Source: a virus. From it: 24,076 nucleotides of DNA. Positions 6,304 through 13,775 of the stretch are shown one piece after another. Below the pieces are notes generated by a model. The model did no database searches and was not told where the DNA came from. It was given only the letters and a program-made list of their open reading frames with translations. The position numbers were made by a program, and so were the translations under genes. The stretch covers positions 1 to 24,076 of the IMG/VR virus record IMGVR_UViG_3300045975_000369; one strand, written 5' to 3'. Every line of letters starts with the position of its first letter. The first letter of the stretch is position 1.

Positions 6304-7614
6304 ATGAACCCTCGTGAATTACGCGATAAACGCGCAGGGCTGAAGGTTGAAGCCCAGACCATCCTCGATAAAGCCTCCGCTGAAAAGCGGGCGCTTACGC
6401 AGGAGGAACGCGATCAGTATGACAACCTGGTTGCGCAGATCGATTCGCTCGCGGCGGATATTCGCCGCGCTGAGAAGATGGCGGAATTGAACTCCGAAAC
6501 CACCCCGACCGAGGAGCGCAAGACAAAGAACCCGACCGCCCAGATCGGAATGACCGATCAGGAGATCGGAAAATATTCCATCGTCCGGGCGATCAATGCC
6601 GCGGTGGAGAAAGATTGGGCTGGCGCAGGTCTGGAGAAAGAAGCCAGCGACGCGGTCGCCAAACGTTTTGGGCGCACTCCCCGTTCCTTCTTCATCCCGC
6701 ACGATGTCATGGTTGGCCGTGAAAAACGCGACCTGGTTGTCGGGACGCCGTCGGCAGGTGGATACCTGGTGGCGACACAGCAATTGTCCATGATCGAACT
6801 GCTTCGCAACCGCATGATTCTCGCGCAGGCGGGCGTGCGCATATTGTCGGGGCTTGTGGGCGATGTTGCCATCCCGCGGCACACCGGGGCGGGGACCGGC
6901 TACTGGCTGGCGGAAAGCGGCGCGCCAACCGAGAGCACCCAAACACTTGGGCAGGTAGGTCTTACCCCGCATACGTTTGGGGCTTATTCAGACATCAGTC
7001 ACAAATTGCTGATCCAGGCGAGCCTCGATGTGGAAGCATTCGTGCGCGACGACCTGGCGCGAGTCATTGCGCTGGGCATCGACTATGCAGGCCTGCATGG
7101 AGACGACAGCGCCGATCCGAACCAGCCTGACGGCGTGATCTCCACCAGCGGGATCGGTTCGGTTGTGGGCGGCACGAACGGCGCCGCGCCCGACTGGGCC
7201 GATATCGTCGATCTCGAAAAAGAGGTTGCCATCGATAACGCCGAAGTGGACAACATGGCCTATATCACCAATGCGGCTGTGCGCGGGAAGCTGAAAAAGA
7301 CCTTTCGCAACGCCACATATGGTGAGCTTCCCATCTGGGAAGGCGACACATTGAACGGTCATCGCTCTCTGGTCTCGAACCAGGTGCGCTCGAACCTGAC
7401 AAAAGGCTCCGCCAGCGGGGTCTGTTCAGCGCTCTTCTACGGCAACTGGGACGATCTGGTCATGGGCATGTGGGGTGATGGCGTCGATGTGCTGGTGGAT
7501 CCATTCTCGTTGAGCACCCAGCGTGCAGTTCGCGTGGTGGCGTTCCAGGACGTGGATTTCGCCGTGCGCCATGCGCAGAGCTTTGCCGCCATGCTCGATG
7601 CGTTGACAACGTAA
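6304..7614 (+). CDS. HK97-family major capsid protein
   Basis: The 436-residue product forms the icosahedral shell. The N-terminal 100 or so residues are charged and heptad-like ('LRDKRAGLKVEAQTILDKA', 'QYDNLVAQIDSLAADIRRAE'), as in the scaffold-like delta domain removed by the prohead protease. The body then begins with 'SAGGYLVATQQLSMIELLR', 'VGDVAIPRHTG' and 'YWLAESGAPTESTQTLGQV', all typical of HK97-fold capsids, and ends with 'DVDFAVRHAQSFAAM'. A clear AGGAGA lies eight bases before the ATG, fitting high expression. It follows the protease after 14 bases. The exact cleavage site cannot be read from the sequence. Confidence 0.95.
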   Translation: MNPRELRDKRAGLKVEAQTILDKASAEKRALTQEERDQYDNLVAQIDSLAADIRRAEKMAELNSETTPTEERKTKNPTAQIGMTDQEIGKYSIVRAINAAVEKDWAGAGLEKEASDAVAKRFGRTPRSFFIPHDVMVGREKRDLVVGTPSAGGYLVATQQLSMIELLRNRMILAQAGVRILSGLVGDVAIPRHTGAGTGYWLAESGAPTESTQTLGQVGLTPHTFGAYSDISHKLLIQASLDVEAFVRDDLARVIALGIDYAGLHGDDSADPNQPDGVISTSGIGSVVGGTNGAAPDWADIVDLEKEVAIDNAEVDNMAYITNAAVRGKLKKTFRNATYGELPIWEGDTLNGHRSLVSNQVRSNLTKGSASGVCSALFYGNWDDLVMGMWGDGVDVLVDPFSLSTQRAVRVVAFQDVDFAVRHAQSFAAMLDALTT

Positions 7615-7683
7615 GGTGTGCTGACCACAGCCAATGCTGGCGCGCTGGTGATCCGTCCCCGGCGCTCCAGGGAGAATACACCC

Positions 7684-7947
7684 ATGAAAATCAAGATTAC
7701 AAGACCCACCATTTTCCGCAAGCAAACGGTGATGCCCGGTCAGGAATTCGACGACGTTTCCAAAGCGGAAGCCCTTGACCTGGTCGCCGCTGGCAAGGCG
7801 GTCGTGTTGAAAGACCCCACCGAAACCGAGGATACCGCATTGCCGATGGATACAGTGGAGACGAGCGCGCTGCCTGAGAGCGAGGCGGCGGAAGATAGCG
7901 CCGAGGCGGTGGAGAGCCAGCCGAAGCGAAAAAGGAGCAAACCATGA
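7684..7947 (+). CDS. small head-region protein with KxxRP...PG...V...EA..L...GKA pattern
   Basis: The 87-residue protein begins 'MKIKITRPTIFRKQTVMPGQ' and continues with 'FDDVSKAEALDLVAAGKAV', a short motif common in small genes just after phage capsid genes; the C-terminal half is acidic, low in complexity and ends in a basic 'KRKRSK' tail. The function is not established; a head accessory role is inferred from position. The ATG at 7684 is preceded by AGGGAG at a workable distance. The same frame is open back to 7618 but that stretch has no good start. Between the capsid stop and this start is a 69-base gap with only short weak stems. The stop overlaps the next ATG (ATGA). Confidence 0.7.
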   Translation: MKIKITRPTIFRKQTVMPGQEFDDVSKAEALDLVAAGKAVVLKDPTETEDTALPMDTVETSALPESEAAEDSAEAVESQPKRKRSKP

Positions 7948-8381
7948 ATTTCCATTCGATCCACTCCGACATGCAGCCCGACCTGCAATTGGTCGACCTG
8001 GATGCCGATAACGAGACCCTGTATGGCTCCGGCGTGGACATGAACGACTATGAGTCGGTATGCTTTTTTGCCACAGTGCAAAAAGGCGAGGCGGCCACGT
8101 TCACGCTCAAAGTCCAACAGGATACGGTGAGTAATTTTGCCTCCGCCGCTGACCTGACAGGGACAGCCAAGTCCATCGTCATTGCCACCAGTACCGATGG
8201 TTTCGGGTTCGTCGAGGTCAAGAACCCACAGGAACGTTATGTGCGGCCCGCCCTGGTCTGCCCGAACGTAGGCACAGCCAAGGGCGTATCGATCATCGCC
8301 ATCCGCTACGGAGCGCGCTACCTGCCCGAAACCAACAGCGACGGTGAACTGCACGTGGCGCCAGCCGAGGGTACGGCATAG
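7944..8381 (+). CDS. predicted head decoration or accessory structural protein
   Basis: The 145-residue product is rich in beta-type alternation: 'DYESVCFFATVQKGEAATFT', 'LKVQQDTVSNFASAADLTGT', 'VEVKNPQERYVRPAL' and 'SIIAIRYGARYLP'. This pattern (SV.F...V..G..TFK.Q.....F..AADL.GT...RYVR...) recurs in small proteins encoded next to phage capsid genes and is usually annotated as hypothetical; a capsid-decorating role is inferred. It is coupled to the preceding gene by ATGA. No signal peptide or membrane segment is visible. Confidence 0.7.
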   Translation: MNFHSIHSDMQPDLQLVDLDADNETLYGSGVDMNDYESVCFFATVQKGEAATFTLKVQQDTVSNFASAADLTGTAKSIVIATSTDGFGFVEVKNPQERYVRPALVCPNVGTAKGVSIIAIRYGARYLPETNSDGELHVAPAEGTA

Positions 8382-8393
8382 GAAAATTACCCC

Positions 8394-8939
8394 ATGTCCC
8401 TGCGTGTGATCACCCCGCCCGCCGCCGAGCCTGTTTCCATCGAAACGGTCAAACAGCACTTGCGCATCGACCACGACCTGGAGGATTTCCTGCTGACCGC
8501 CTACATCAAGGCGGCCCGCGAACAGGCCGAGGAATTGACGCGGCGTGCGCTCATCACCCAGACCCTCGAGCAGAGTTTCAATGCCTTCCCCGCCGACGGG
8601 ATCCTGCCGCTCTGGCGTCCGCCCCTGCAAAGCGTCACCTCGGTCACCTACTATGACAGCCTCAACGCCTCCTCCGTCTGGACCGATTACTTCACCGACA
8701 TCAACAGCGAGCCCGGCGTGATCCAATTCAAGACAATGCCCGGCGCGGCCTTACGCGCGTCGGGCGGTGTGGTGGTGCGTTTCGTCGCAGGTTATGGGAC
8801 CGCGGGTGCGAACGTTCCTGAGCGCATCAACCAGTCCATCCTGCAATTGATCGGGCACTGGTATGAGAACCGTGAGGGCATGAACGTGCCGGACGCGATC
8901 CGTACCGCCTTTTGGCGAGAGCGGGTCGTATGGATCTGA
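8394..8939 (+). CDS. head-tail connector protein (phiE125 gp8 / HK97 gp6-like)
   Basis: The 181-residue product matches the connector family that forms the first ring below the portal. Diagnostic stretches are 'PAAEPVSIETVKQHLRIDHD', 'LEDFLLTAYIKAAREQAEEL', 'RRALITQTLEQSFNAFP', 'WRPPLQSVTSVTYYD' and 'VVVRFVAGYGTAGANVPERI', then 'LIGHWYENREG'. These are the typical landmarks of the phiE125 gp8 type. It starts 12 bases after the previous gene and is followed after 9 bases by the head closure gene, the usual order. Confidence 0.9.
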   Translation: MSLRVITPPAAEPVSIETVKQHLRIDHDLEDFLLTAYIKAAREQAEELTRRALITQTLEQSFNAFPADGILPLWRPPLQSVTSVTYYDSLNASSVWTDYFTDINSEPGVIQFKTMPGAALRASGGVVVRFVAGYGTAGANVPERINQSILQLIGHWYENREGMNVPDAIRTAFWRERVVWI

Positions 8940-8948
8940 GGCGCTGAG

Positions 8949-9296
8949 ATGGCCGATTATGTGGTCGATACCGGAGATATGCGCACCCGCATCACGTTCC
9001 AAGTCCCGACCGAGGCGCGGGACGCAGGCGGTGCGCAAGCCCCAACCTATGCCGACGCGGAAGATTTCCCGACCGTCTGGTCCCGCTGGGTCAATGCCCA
9101 CGGGCAGGAACACGGGCAGAACGCCCTGAAGGATGTGCAGCGCGCCACGGTCACGGTGCGCTACCGCAGCGACGTGCGCAGTACCTGGCGCGTCATCAAG
9201 GACGGTGAAGCCTGGGAGATCATCTCGATCGACCCGGTGCAGGACCGCAACCGCTGGATCGAGATGGTGGTACAGCGCGCGAAAGGAACCGTATGA
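8949..9296 (+). CDS. phage head closure protein (SPP1 gp16-like, head-tail joining)
   Basis: The 115-residue protein carries the head-tail joining pattern: 'DMRTRITFQVPTEARDAGGA' at the N-terminus (residues 7-26), a mid 'FPTVWSRWVNAHGQE' segment, 'RATVTVRYRSDVRSTWRVIK' and 'AWEIISIDPVQDRNRWIEM' near the C-terminus. Members of this family plug or seal the head below the connector and give the tail a docking surface. The length is as expected. The stop overlaps the next ATG (ATGA at 9293). Confidence 0.9.
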   Translation: MADYVVDTGDMRTRITFQVPTEARDAGGAQAPTYADAEDFPTVWSRWVNAHGQEHGQNALKDVQRATVTVRYRSDVRSTWRVIKDGEAWEIISIDPVQDRNRWIEMVVQRAKGTV

Positions 9297-9694
9297 AATC
9301 GGCGTTCGAGATCACCGGCTTCGAAGAATATTATGAAGTACTCACCAAAGCGAGTGTGGATGTCAATCTGATCTCCCGCGAAGCCCTGGCGGAAGCCAGT
9401 GAGATCCTGTTGGCCGACATGCAGGCGCGCGTCCCGGTCGATACCGGGAACCTGCGGGAACATCTCCGCATCCACGTGCCCAGCGGCGAAGGCGATTTCA
9501 ACTACCGCGAGATCGGGATCCTTCATCACCGCTTCTTCACCGACAAAAAGACCGCCATCTATGCGCGCGTTGTCGAGTTTGGATCGATCTACGTGGGTGC
9601 CCGTTCCTACATCCGCGCCGCCATTCGCGCAAAACGCGCGCAGATCCTGAACCTGTTCTATCAGCGGTTGAAGGCGCGAGGTCTGGTGGACTGA
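9293..9694 (+). CDS. HK97 gp10-family head-tail/tail component
   Basis: The 133-residue product has the hallmark 'RVPVDTGNLREHLRIHV' (residues 44-60), a later 'YARVVEFGSIYVGARSYIRA' and a basic helical C-terminus. These are the marks of the gp10-like (TIGR01725-type) family found between head closure and tail terminator genes; the molecular role is thought to be in head-tail joining or tail tube completion. Both neighbours overlap: ATGA with the closure gene and TGATG with the next gene. Confidence 0.88.
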   Translation: MKSAFEITGFEEYYEVLTKASVDVNLISREALAEASEILLADMQARVPVDTGNLREHLRIHVPSGEGDFNYREIGILHHRFFTDKKTAIYARVVEFGSIYVGARSYIRAAIRAKRAQILNLFYQRLKARGLVD

Positions 9695-10038
9695 TGCCGA
9701 CCATCTTCGAGATCACCAACGATGCGCTCGAGACCCTGTCGGTCCCGTTCGCGATGGATATCTTCCTGGCAGTCGACGGAGTCCTGCCGGACCTGTTCCT
9801 GGTCTACCAGCTGGTGGCCGGTGTGCCCGAACAGCATGCCGACAACGCGGAGACCGAGCGCAGTTATCTGATGCAGGTCAATATCATGAGCCGCAGCGGG
9901 CTGGCCGTGCTTCCCAATGTGGATGCCGCCATGACCGCCGCGGGTTATACCAAAGGTCCCGAGCGACAACTGCCGCGTGATCCTGAAACGCGCCATTTCA
10001 TCCTGTCGAAGGACTACTACTATTTGAAGGAGATGTAA
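9694..10038 (+). CDS. tail terminator / tail completion-like protein
   Basis: The 114-residue protein sits exactly where siphoviruses encode the tail terminator, which caps the tail tube and docks it to the head. It has a helical N-terminus ('IFEITNDALETLSVPFAMDI'), a central strand pair ('PDLFLVYQLVAGVPEQHADN', 'RSYLMQVNIMSRS') and a helix 'VLPNVDAAMTAAGYTKGPER' followed by 'HFILSKDYYYLKEM'. The strand-strand-helix-strand order fits the terminator fold, but sequence identity to a named family is not evident, so the role is mainly from position. Confidence 0.75.
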   Translation: MPTIFEITNDALETLSVPFAMDIFLAVDGVLPDLFLVYQLVAGVPEQHADNAETERSYLMQVNIMSRSGLAVLPNVDAAMTAAGYTKGPERQLPRDPETRHFILSKDYYYLKEM

Positions 10039-10040
10039 AT

Positions 10041-10943
10041 ATGACTCTCAACAAAAAATCATTCGTCGGCGTGGATCAGGTCTACTATGCCCTCGTCACC
10101 CAGGACGATTCCAGCGCGTATGTGGCGGGAACTCCTGCATTGTTCGCCCCCGCGATGAACATCGTGCAGACGCCCAAAACCAATGCCAAGGTCCAGTATG
10201 CCGACAATCAGCCGTTTGACTCCATGTCAAGCGAAGGCGAAACAGAAATGGAATTGGAGGTGACCGGCGTCCCGTTGGACGTTGTAGCCACCATCCTGGG
10301 CCGTGTCTACAACACGACCACTGGCCGTTTCTACGACAACGGCGCGACGCCGCCGGACATTGCTCTCGGCTTTCGAGCCAAAATGCGTGGCGGTTATTAT
10401 CGCTACTACTGGTTCCTGAAGGGTACCTTTCAGAGCCCGGTCGAGGAGCAGGCCAGTGAGACGGACACACCGGATCCCAAGAGCATCAAGCTGAAATTCA
10501 CGGCGATCCGCACGATCAAGACCTTCACCTTGAACGGTTCGATCACGGATACCGTCAAACGTGTCGTCGGCGACACCAGCGACTCGACCTTCAGTGCGGC
10601 TACCTGGTGGAACGCGGTACAGACCCCGACCAATGTAGCCCCGTCTGCCCTGACCTGCACGCCCAGCCCTGCCGATGGAGCCACCAGCCAGGCCGTGGGT
10701 GTCACCCCCACATTGACCTTTAATAACGCCCTGCGCACCGGCGTGACGGGCATTTCGATTGTCAGTGCGGCAGGCGTCGTCGTGGCGGCATCGATCACCA
10801 TCGACGCCACGAATAAGATCGTCACGATCGACCCGAATTCCGACCTGGGCGCGGCCACCAAGTACATCATCACAGTTTCCGGCGCGGTCGATATCTACGG
10901 CCAGGCTCTGGCCCTGAGCGCCTACGATTTCACCACATCGTAA
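10041..10943 (+). CDS. major tail protein with C-terminal Ig-like domain
   Basis: The 300-residue product forms the tail tube. The N-terminal two thirds have tail-tube features: 'KTNAKVQYADNQPFDSMSSE', 'TEMELEVTGVPLDVVATILG', 'ALGFRAKMRGGYYRYYWFLK' and 'IKLKFTAIRTIKTFTLNGSI'. From about residue 200 a separate domain begins with 'SPADGATSQAVGVTPTLTF' and ends with 'TKYIITVSGAVDIYGQAL', the signature of a SbsA/Big_5-like Ig domain. Such extra Ig domains decorate the tail surface and are thought to bind surfaces weakly. AAGGAG precedes the ATG. It follows the tail terminator after two bases and precedes the tail assembly chaperone. Confidence 0.9.
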   Translation: MTLNKKSFVGVDQVYYALVTQDDSSAYVAGTPALFAPAMNIVQTPKTNAKVQYADNQPFDSMSSEGETEMELEVTGVPLDVVATILGRVYNTTTGRFYDNGATPPDIALGFRAKMRGGYYRYYWFLKGTFQSPVEEQASETDTPDPKSIKLKFTAIRTIKTFTLNGSITDTVKRVVGDTSDSTFSAATWWNAVQTPTNVAPSALTCTPSPADGATSQAVGVTPTLTFNNALRTGVTGISIVSAAGVVVAASITIDATNKIVTIDPNSDLGAATKYIITVSGAVDIYGQALALSAYDFTTS

Positions 10944-10966
10944 TCGGATCGTTCAACCTGTTAGTG

Positions 10967-10992
10967 TCCCTCCCTGCTCAGACAGGGAGGGA
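10967..10992 (+). terminator. perfect 10-bp hairpin between major tail and chaperone genes
   Basis: TCCCTCCCTG (10967-10976) pairs perfectly with CAGGGAGGGA (10983-10992) around a six-base loop. No T-run follows, so it is either a rho-independent terminator of poor quality, an RNA-stability element at the 3' end of the highly expressed tail tube message, or a translation-control fold, since it covers the AGGGAGG in front of an alternative ATG at 10992. Confidence 0.45.
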
Positions 10993-11009
10993 TGATCAAA
11001 GAAGGAACC

Positions 11010-11336
11010 ATGCGCGTCTCACCGATTGTTTTGAACCTGTATGATCCTGAGAACCAGGAGATCACCAAAACCTATACGCTGACATTCATTCCCTGGAAGA
11101 TGTTGAAAAAGGCAGTCCGCCTCAGCAAGAGTCTGAGCGCCAAGTCGATGGATCAGTTTGAGGAAACGGACATAGATGACATCACTAACTTCATCTTGGG
11201 CGTCTTCCCCAATGGACTGACTGTGGATGTGCTCGACGAGCAATCCGACCTGTCCGAAATGATCGACGTGATCAAGGGCATCATCAACCGGACGCGCGGC
11301 ATCATGGACCCTACCTTGCCGCCCAAGGCTCCCTAG
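11010..11336 (+). CDS. tail assembly chaperone (gpG-like)
   Basis: The 108-residue protein lies just after the major tail gene, where siphoviruses place the chaperone that coats the tape measure during tail assembly. Its N-terminus has two strands ('PIVLNLYDPENQEITKTYTL', 'TFIPWKMLKKAVRLSKSL') and the rest is helical and acidic ('FEETDIDDITNFILGVFPNG', 'LSEMIDVIKGIINRTRGI'), as in known chaperones. I chose the ATG at 11010 because AAGGA lies just upstream; an in-frame ATG at 10992 overlaps the 3' arm of the hairpin. An open -1 frame continues past its stop, described separately. Confidence 0.8.
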   Translation: MRVSPIVLNLYDPENQEITKTYTLTFIPWKMLKKAVRLSKSLSAKSMDQFEETDIDDITNFILGVFPNGLTVDVLDEQSDLSEMIDVIKGIINRTRGIMDPTLPPKAP

Positions 11337-11338
11337 CC

Positions 11339-11551
11339 GAGGACGGTGAAAAAGACTTCGAACCCTCCAATGACTGGGTTCTGGACACGGAATGCGCGCT
11401 GGTTGAATTGACCAACTGGTCTCTGGTCGACATCGATGAGACCGATATCGAAAGTCTGATCCCCTTCATGTTCCGTTATCCGCAATGGAAACTGGAACAA
11501 AAGAAGCCCGCGCGGCAAGAGGTCTTCGCTGACGAGGCAGACTGGTTGTGA
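11339..11551 (+). CDS. -1 frame extension of the tail chaperone (gpT-like part)
   Basis: After the chaperone stop at 11334-11336 the -1 frame encodes about 70 residues with clear protein character, including 'NDWVLDTECALVELTNWSL', 'FMFRYPQWKLEQKKPARQ' and an 'EVFADEADWL' end of the kind seen in chaperone C-terminal parts. This frame is open from 11189 to the TGA at 11549-11551. Between 11270 and 11407 it has no ATG, GTG or TTG, so independent initiation is unlikely and expression by -1 ribosomal frameshifting, as in lambda gpG-T, is the natural explanation. I could not find a canonical slippery heptamer in the overlap; G CCC AAG (11321-11327) and C TTC CCC (11204-11210) are weak candidates. 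The coordinates mark only the part past the stop. Confidence 0.6.
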   Translation, partial: EDGEKDFEPSNDWVLDTECALVELTNWSLVDIDETDIESLIPFMFRYPQWKLEQKKPARQEVFADEADWL

Positions 11552-11568
11552 ATTTATAAGGAGATCCT

Positions 11569-12042
11569 ATGACTGATTTGGTATTCAATATTGCGAAAGG
11601 CCGCGTTGGCAGTTACGTTCAACAGGTTAAGGATGGAAGCCCTGCAGATTCTCGATTGGTTGTGGTTCCGATCGAGACATCTGGAATCGAAGCGGATGCC
11701 ACGCTCAGGGACTACAACGATCTGGCCGCCCTGCTGGCAGGTTCGTCCAACGAACAGACAACGCTCGGCAGAAAATATATTCAGGCGGCGGACATCGCCC
11801 TGACCGTCGATGATACGAACGAGCGGCTTGACATCGATATAGCCGACGTTACCTGGACGGGCGGGACAGGCAACGCCATTTCGGCTCTGTTGATATGTTA
11901 CATCCCCGACGGCAATTTATCAGGAGGTGTGAGCGCTGATAGCGCAGTCATCCCGTTGACAAAGCACGATTTCGCGATCACCCCCGATGGAAGCGATATT
12001 CTCGCGCAGATCGCGTCAGCTGGTTTCTTCAGAGCTTCATAG
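11569..12042 (+). CDS. predicted tail-associated structural protein
   Basis: The 157-residue protein has 'MTDLVFNIAKGRVGSYVQQV', 'LVVVPIETSGIEADATLRDY', 'DIADVTWTGGTGNAISALL' and 'DFAITPDGSDILAQI'. I recognise the general pattern of small virion proteins from phage structural clusters but no named family. A strong AAGGAGA precedes the ATG, and a C-terminal beta-type half suggests a virion component. Its stop codon is part of the AGGAGG that serves the next gene, so the two are made together. Position between chaperone and tape measure is unusual for a tail gene. Confidence 0.65.
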   Translation: MTDLVFNIAKGRVGSYVQQVKDGSPADSRLVVVPIETSGIEADATLRDYNDLAALLAGSSNEQTTLGRKYIQAADIALTVDDTNERLDIDIADVTWTGGTGNAISALLICYIPDGNLSGGVSADSAVIPLTKHDFAITPDGSDILAQIASAGFFRAS

Positions 12043-12053
12043 GAGGCGCCTGA

Positions 12054-12506
12054 ATGACTATCAAACAAGAAGTCGGCTCGATTGTCACGCTCGGCACTAC
12101 GGCCTGGGATTCTCTCGCAGCTGGCAGCGGTGCCGAGGGCGATGAATACGACAATGGGAACAGCTCGAACCTCTACATCGAGGCGCTGTTCGAGTTGAAC
12201 GTTGACTTCGTCTCAGCCCCCGCCGCGAACGGCTATGTGGACTTGTATTTGATCCCTGCTCCAGATGGCACCAATTATGACGACCGCACCACGGGCGCAA
12301 GCGAATATGCGCCGTCCACAACGTTTGTCGGGACGTTCCCGATCCAGGCCACTGCCAATGCGCAAAAAGTTCCGCTCGCGTTGGGCCTGTCGGGTCCGAT
12401 CAAGCTGCCGCCCTGCAAGTTCAAACCGTTCCTGATCAACAACACCAATCAGGCATTCCCGTCTTCGGGTTCAACGCTGAAGATGCTTCCGAGCAGATAC
12501 CAGTAG
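12054..12506 (+). CDS. predicted beta-rich virion protein
   Basis: The 150-residue product is rich in Gly, Asn, Pro and alternating beta strands: 'YIEALFELNVDFVSAPAANG', 'YVDLYLIPAPDGTNYDDRT', 'TFVGTFPIQATANAQKVPL' and 'PIKLPPCKFKPFLINNTNQA'. The sequence of strands around Y-V-D-L-Y-L-I-P and L-P-P-x-x-F-K-x-x-L-x-N-x-T recurs in jelly-roll-like phage surface proteins; a decoration or tail-surface role is inferred. AGGAGG overlaps the stop of the preceding gene, eight bases before this ATG. Confidence 0.65.
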   Translation: MTIKQEVGSIVTLGTTAWDSLAAGSGAEGDEYDNGNSSNLYIEALFELNVDFVSAPAANGYVDLYLIPAPDGTNYDDRTTGASEYAPSTTFVGTFPIQATANAQKVPLALGLSGPIKLPPCKFKPFLINNTNQAFPSSGSTLKMLPSRYQ

Positions 12507-12509
12507 ACA

Positions 12510-13775
12510 ATGGCGATCCGTTTCGATGCAAGCGCAGACCGATTACTCAGGTCCAACCCCGATATTGGCGGGGCGGATTTATATTCGGGCTGCATGTGGG
12601 TGTATCGTATTGGGACGCCGTCACCCTACGGCGCCATCTATACGCTCAATACGAACGACGCCGCGAATAATTTCAACATCGACGCGGTCCTGGTCAACAG
12701 TTCGAACCAGCTCCAAACCTATGTCGGCGATGGGATCGACTCTGGCTTCAGCGGCAACGGCACAACGTTGACCGCTAGTACATGGTTCCACCTTGGCTGG
12801 TCCAACACGTCCCTGGGTGTGAACGGCTTCAAGCTCTACGTCAACGGTGTGCTCGACCTGCAGAACGCCTACGATCGCACTGGCCGCACGGCCGCGTTTA
12901 CCCGCGAGGAAACCGGCATGATCTATTCGGCCAACGTCTATCTGTTCAACGGGCGCGTCTTCAATCTGATGACGTTCCGCGGCGTCTTGACGGCCGAACA
13001 TTTCAAGGCGCAGATGCGGCAGTTCACACCGATCTTCTCACCGCCCATCCTGCGCACGTGGACCCCGATGCGCAATCCTGGATTTCGCGCCCGCCACTAT
13101 GACAGGATCCAAGGTGCTTACTGGACTCCTGGTGGAACGCTCACTGATGAACCCAACCCCGGATTGACAGGCAGCCAGATCCGTCGTTATTGGTTCGTTC
13201 CCATTCGCATCGGTGCTCTGAGTGGCACAGTGGGGCAGGTCACAGAGACCGATACCGCCCAGGCCATCACACGCCTGAAGAACAAACTGCTCGGGCAGAA
13301 CACAGAGACCGACACAGCGCAAGCGGTCACGAGAGTCAAGATCAAGGTACTGGAGCAGGCGGTCGAAACAGACTCGGCGCAGGCAATGACGAGCCGCAAG
13401 ATGAAGGTTGTGGCGCAGGCAGAGGAGAATGATTCCGCACAGCCGATTACCCTGCCCGGCGTGACAGTTGTGGGACAGGCGGATGAAGCTGATCTGGCCC
13501 AGCCGATCACCCGCGTCAAGGTGATGCAGGTGATGCAGGTCTCTGAAACCGACCTGGCGCAGGCTTTGTTCAAGACCAAGCGTGTGGCCGTGGTGCAGGT
13601 CGTCGAAACAGACCTGGCTTTGCCGATCGCCAATGGCGGCGCGATCGTTTTTGGGATCGCATCCGTGAGCAACTTCGCGCTGGACATTGCCGCACTGTCC
13701 GACCTCCCGCTGGAGACCGCCCTGCTGGGAGATTCCGCCTATGAACAAGCCCTCGTGGAGGATGAACCCTTATGA
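12510..13775 (+). CDS. LamG/concanavalin-like phage surface protein with 20-residue tandem repeats
   Basis: The 421-residue protein has two parts. Residues about 1-175 look like a LamG/ConA-type sugar-binding sandwich: 'TASTWFHLGWSNTSLGVNGF', 'KLYVNGVLDLQN', and 'RVFNLMTFRGVLTAEHF'. From about residue 241 come seven 20-residue repeats plus an eighth decayed one, each centred on an ETD-A-Q core ('GQVTETDTAQAIT', 'EQAVETDSAQAMT', 'MQVSETDLAQALF'). The DNA period is exactly 60 bp. The likely role is host-surface binding with the repeats as a stalk or spacer; the binding target is unknown. It starts three bases after the previous stop with only a weak ribosome site, so translation is probably coupled. 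Its own stop overlaps the next ATG. Confidence 0.75.
   Translation: MAIRFDASADRLLRSNPDIGGADLYSGCMWVYRIGTPSPYGAIYTLNTNDAANNFNIDAVLVNSSNQLQTYVGDGIDSGFSGNGTTLTASTWFHLGWSNTSLGVNGFKLYVNGVLDLQNAYDRTGRTAAFTREETGMIYSANVYLFNGRVFNLMTFRGVLTAEHFKAQMRQFTPIFSPPILRTWTPMRNPGFRARHYDRIQGAYWTPGGTLTDEPNPGLTGSQIRRYWFVPIRIGALSGTVGQVTETDTAQAITRLKNKLLGQNTETDTAQAVTRVKIKVLEQAVETDSAQAMTSRKMKVVAQAEENDSAQPITLPGVTVVGQADEADLAQPITRVKVMQVMQVSETDLAQALFKTKRVAVVQVVETDLALPIANGGAIVFGIASVSNFALDIAALSDLPLETALLGDSAYEQALVEDEPL
13230..13689 (+). repeat. 60-bp in-frame tandem repeats, seven copies plus one decayed
   Basis: The ETD-type codon triplets start at 13245, 13305, 13365, 13425, 13485, 13545 and 13605, exactly 60 bp apart, with a diverged eighth at 13665. 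The DNA of copies 1 and 2 shares 'cacagagaccga'; later copies diverge at synonymous and hydrophobic positions, so the array is old enough to have drifted but keeps its phase. Confidence 0.9.

Noticed and set aside
7615-7683. Gap between capsid gene and the next gene as a regulatory element
   Set aside because: Only short stems of about four pairs were seen; no promoter or terminator could be supported.
7740-8726. Long - strand open frame (328 codons) opposite three small head genes
   Set aside because: It spans gene borders of the + strand genes, which have coupled starts and family motifs; the antisense product looks compositional.
13038-13748. - strand frame opposite the repeat region, with its own repeats
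   Set aside because: The repeats are only the mirror of the 60-bp units in the + strand gene.
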